NCBI GenBank assembly: GCA_900473185.1
Contig: UCKU01000006.1
Span: 283,258 to 347,257 of the forward strand
Length of the DNA: 64,000 bases
Direction of reading: 5' to 3'
Source: Hyphomicrobiales bacterium
GTDB taxonomy: Bacteria > Pseudomonadota > Alphaproteobacteria > Rhizobiales > Rhizobiaceae
Within the stretch, counting starts at the first letter, position 1. Every line of letters starts with the position of its first letter. Under the pieces are notes generated by a model. That model ran no database searches and was not told the origin of the DNA. It saw only the letters and a list, made by a program, of their open reading frames with translations. Of the stretch, positions 63,616 to 64,000 are shown piece after piece. Made by a program: the position numbers and the translations under genes.

Positions 63616-64000
63616 ATGCCCAAAACGAAGACGAAAAAGAAAGAATGCGACGATCCCGAGCTGATCAGGGAATGGCCGCTTCCGGTAACCGCGACGCTTG
63701 GATCCGCGATCCGGGTCAAGGGAATCCTGCAGGAAATCCGCTCCCGGCTGCCGTCGGCGGTCAGGAAGTCGTTGGACATGCAGGCGAGTGCACTCACCCT
63801 CATCATGCCGGAGACTTCCAAGACGGCGTTCCGAGCCACCTCGACGGCCGTCGCCACGGCACTGACGGACATCGCCAACCTTCCGATCATCCCTCGGGAG
63901 ATCGAGGATATCCTCACGATAACGGCTTCAGAACGAAAGCGTTGGGTGGATGACGGTCGCCTGCCGAGCGCCGGAACGCGAACGGTCAGATTGCAGGGGC
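63616..64000 (+). CDS. Hypothetical protein, 3' end cut by window edge
   Basis: An open frame runs from ATG 63616 off the right edge (128 codons). It starts MPKTKTKKKECDDPELIREW, has a helical middle (TATLGSAIRVKGILQEIRSR) and ends ITASERKRWVDDGRLPSAGT. The last segment resembles the first helices of small MerR/excisionase-like DNA-binding modules, but this is only an impression. It has no strong ribosome site visible. Confidence 0.5.
   Translation, partial: MPKTKTKKKECDDPELIREWPLPVTATLGSAIRVKGILQEIRSRLPSAVRKSLDMQASALTLIMPETSKTAFRATSTAVATALTDIANLPIIPREIEDILTITASERKRWVDDGRLPSAGTRTVRLQG

Noticed and set aside
1..64000. tRNA, rRNA, riboswitch, CRISPR array, insertion sequence, integrase or replication origin
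   Set aside because: I looked for cloverleaf-like sequences, repeat-spacer periodicity, transposase motifs and the thi-box consensus near the 5-FCL operon and found none convincing. By-eye reading could miss weak cases.

Overview
This window looks like part of an accessory replicon (chromid or megaplasmid) of an alphaproteobacterium of the Rhizobium/Agrobacterium/Ensifer type. The evidence is high-GC coding with tightly overlapping ATGA gene junctions, five complete multi-gene ABC uptake systems in 64 kb, several LysR regulators, two methyl-accepting chemotaxis proteins of rhizobial style, and almost no housekeeping genes. I saw no rRNA, tRNA, CRISPR array, transposase or replication origin.

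Layout. (1) 1-4110: a leftward operon pxpA - biotin carboxyl carrier - biotin carboxylase - pxpB (cut by the left edge), with a divergent LysR gene. This is a biotin-containing version of a 5-oxoprolinase-like lactam-opening system. (2) 4176-9968: an RpiR regulator divergent from a five-gene operon in which two 5-formyltetrahydrofolate cyclo-ligase paralogues flank an NMT1/THI5-type ABC importer with a fused double permease. A cluster of TGAAAC repeats lies in the shared promoter. This is probably uptake and processing of a thiamin-pyrimidine-like or related compound. (3) 10298-20913: a large MalT-like LuxR regulator, hydantoinase/oxoprolinase subunits B and A, and a polyamine-type ABC importer, ending in a hairpin. 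(4) 21276-27275: a small unknown protein, a dead XRE regulator, and two chemoreceptors; one chemoreceptor is co-transcribed with an orphan periplasmic binding protein of the inositol/rhizopine type. (5) 27292-36717: a dipeptide-type ABC operon that also carries an AbgB-like M20 amidohydrolase and a cytoplasmic class-A beta-lactamase-fold hydrolase, with two paralogous LysR genes and shared CCGCA/TGCGG dyads, next to an MmgE/PrpD gene (36826-38205).

(6) 38498-48231: an eight-gene leftward catabolic operon (flavin monooxygenase, HCCA-isomerase-like protein, an M19 'dipeptidase' lacking canonical metal ligands, a polyamine-type ABC importer, a type B carboxylesterase), followed by a LysR gene. 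This is my best candidate for an undescribed pathway. (7) 48982-52625: a small membrane protein, a catalase-related peroxidase with cytochrome b561, a lipase-like hydrolase and a small P-loop kinase-like protein. (8) 52817-58518: a CUT2 sugar importer and a membrane diguanylate cyclase. (9) 58530-61300: decayed DNA with remnants of a LysR gene, a V8-like serine protease and an alpha/beta hydrolase around one intact small LuxR gene. (10) 61629-64000: a DUF3422 membrane protein and small unknown proteins, the last cut by the right edge.

A recurring theme is a transporter coupled to amide/lactam-opening or ring-modifying enzymes (PxpAB, HyuAB, M20, beta-lactamase-like, M19). It suggests a replicon specialised in scavenging small nitrogenous amides from soil or plants. 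All function calls come from reading the translated sequence and remembered family motifs; no database search was run.
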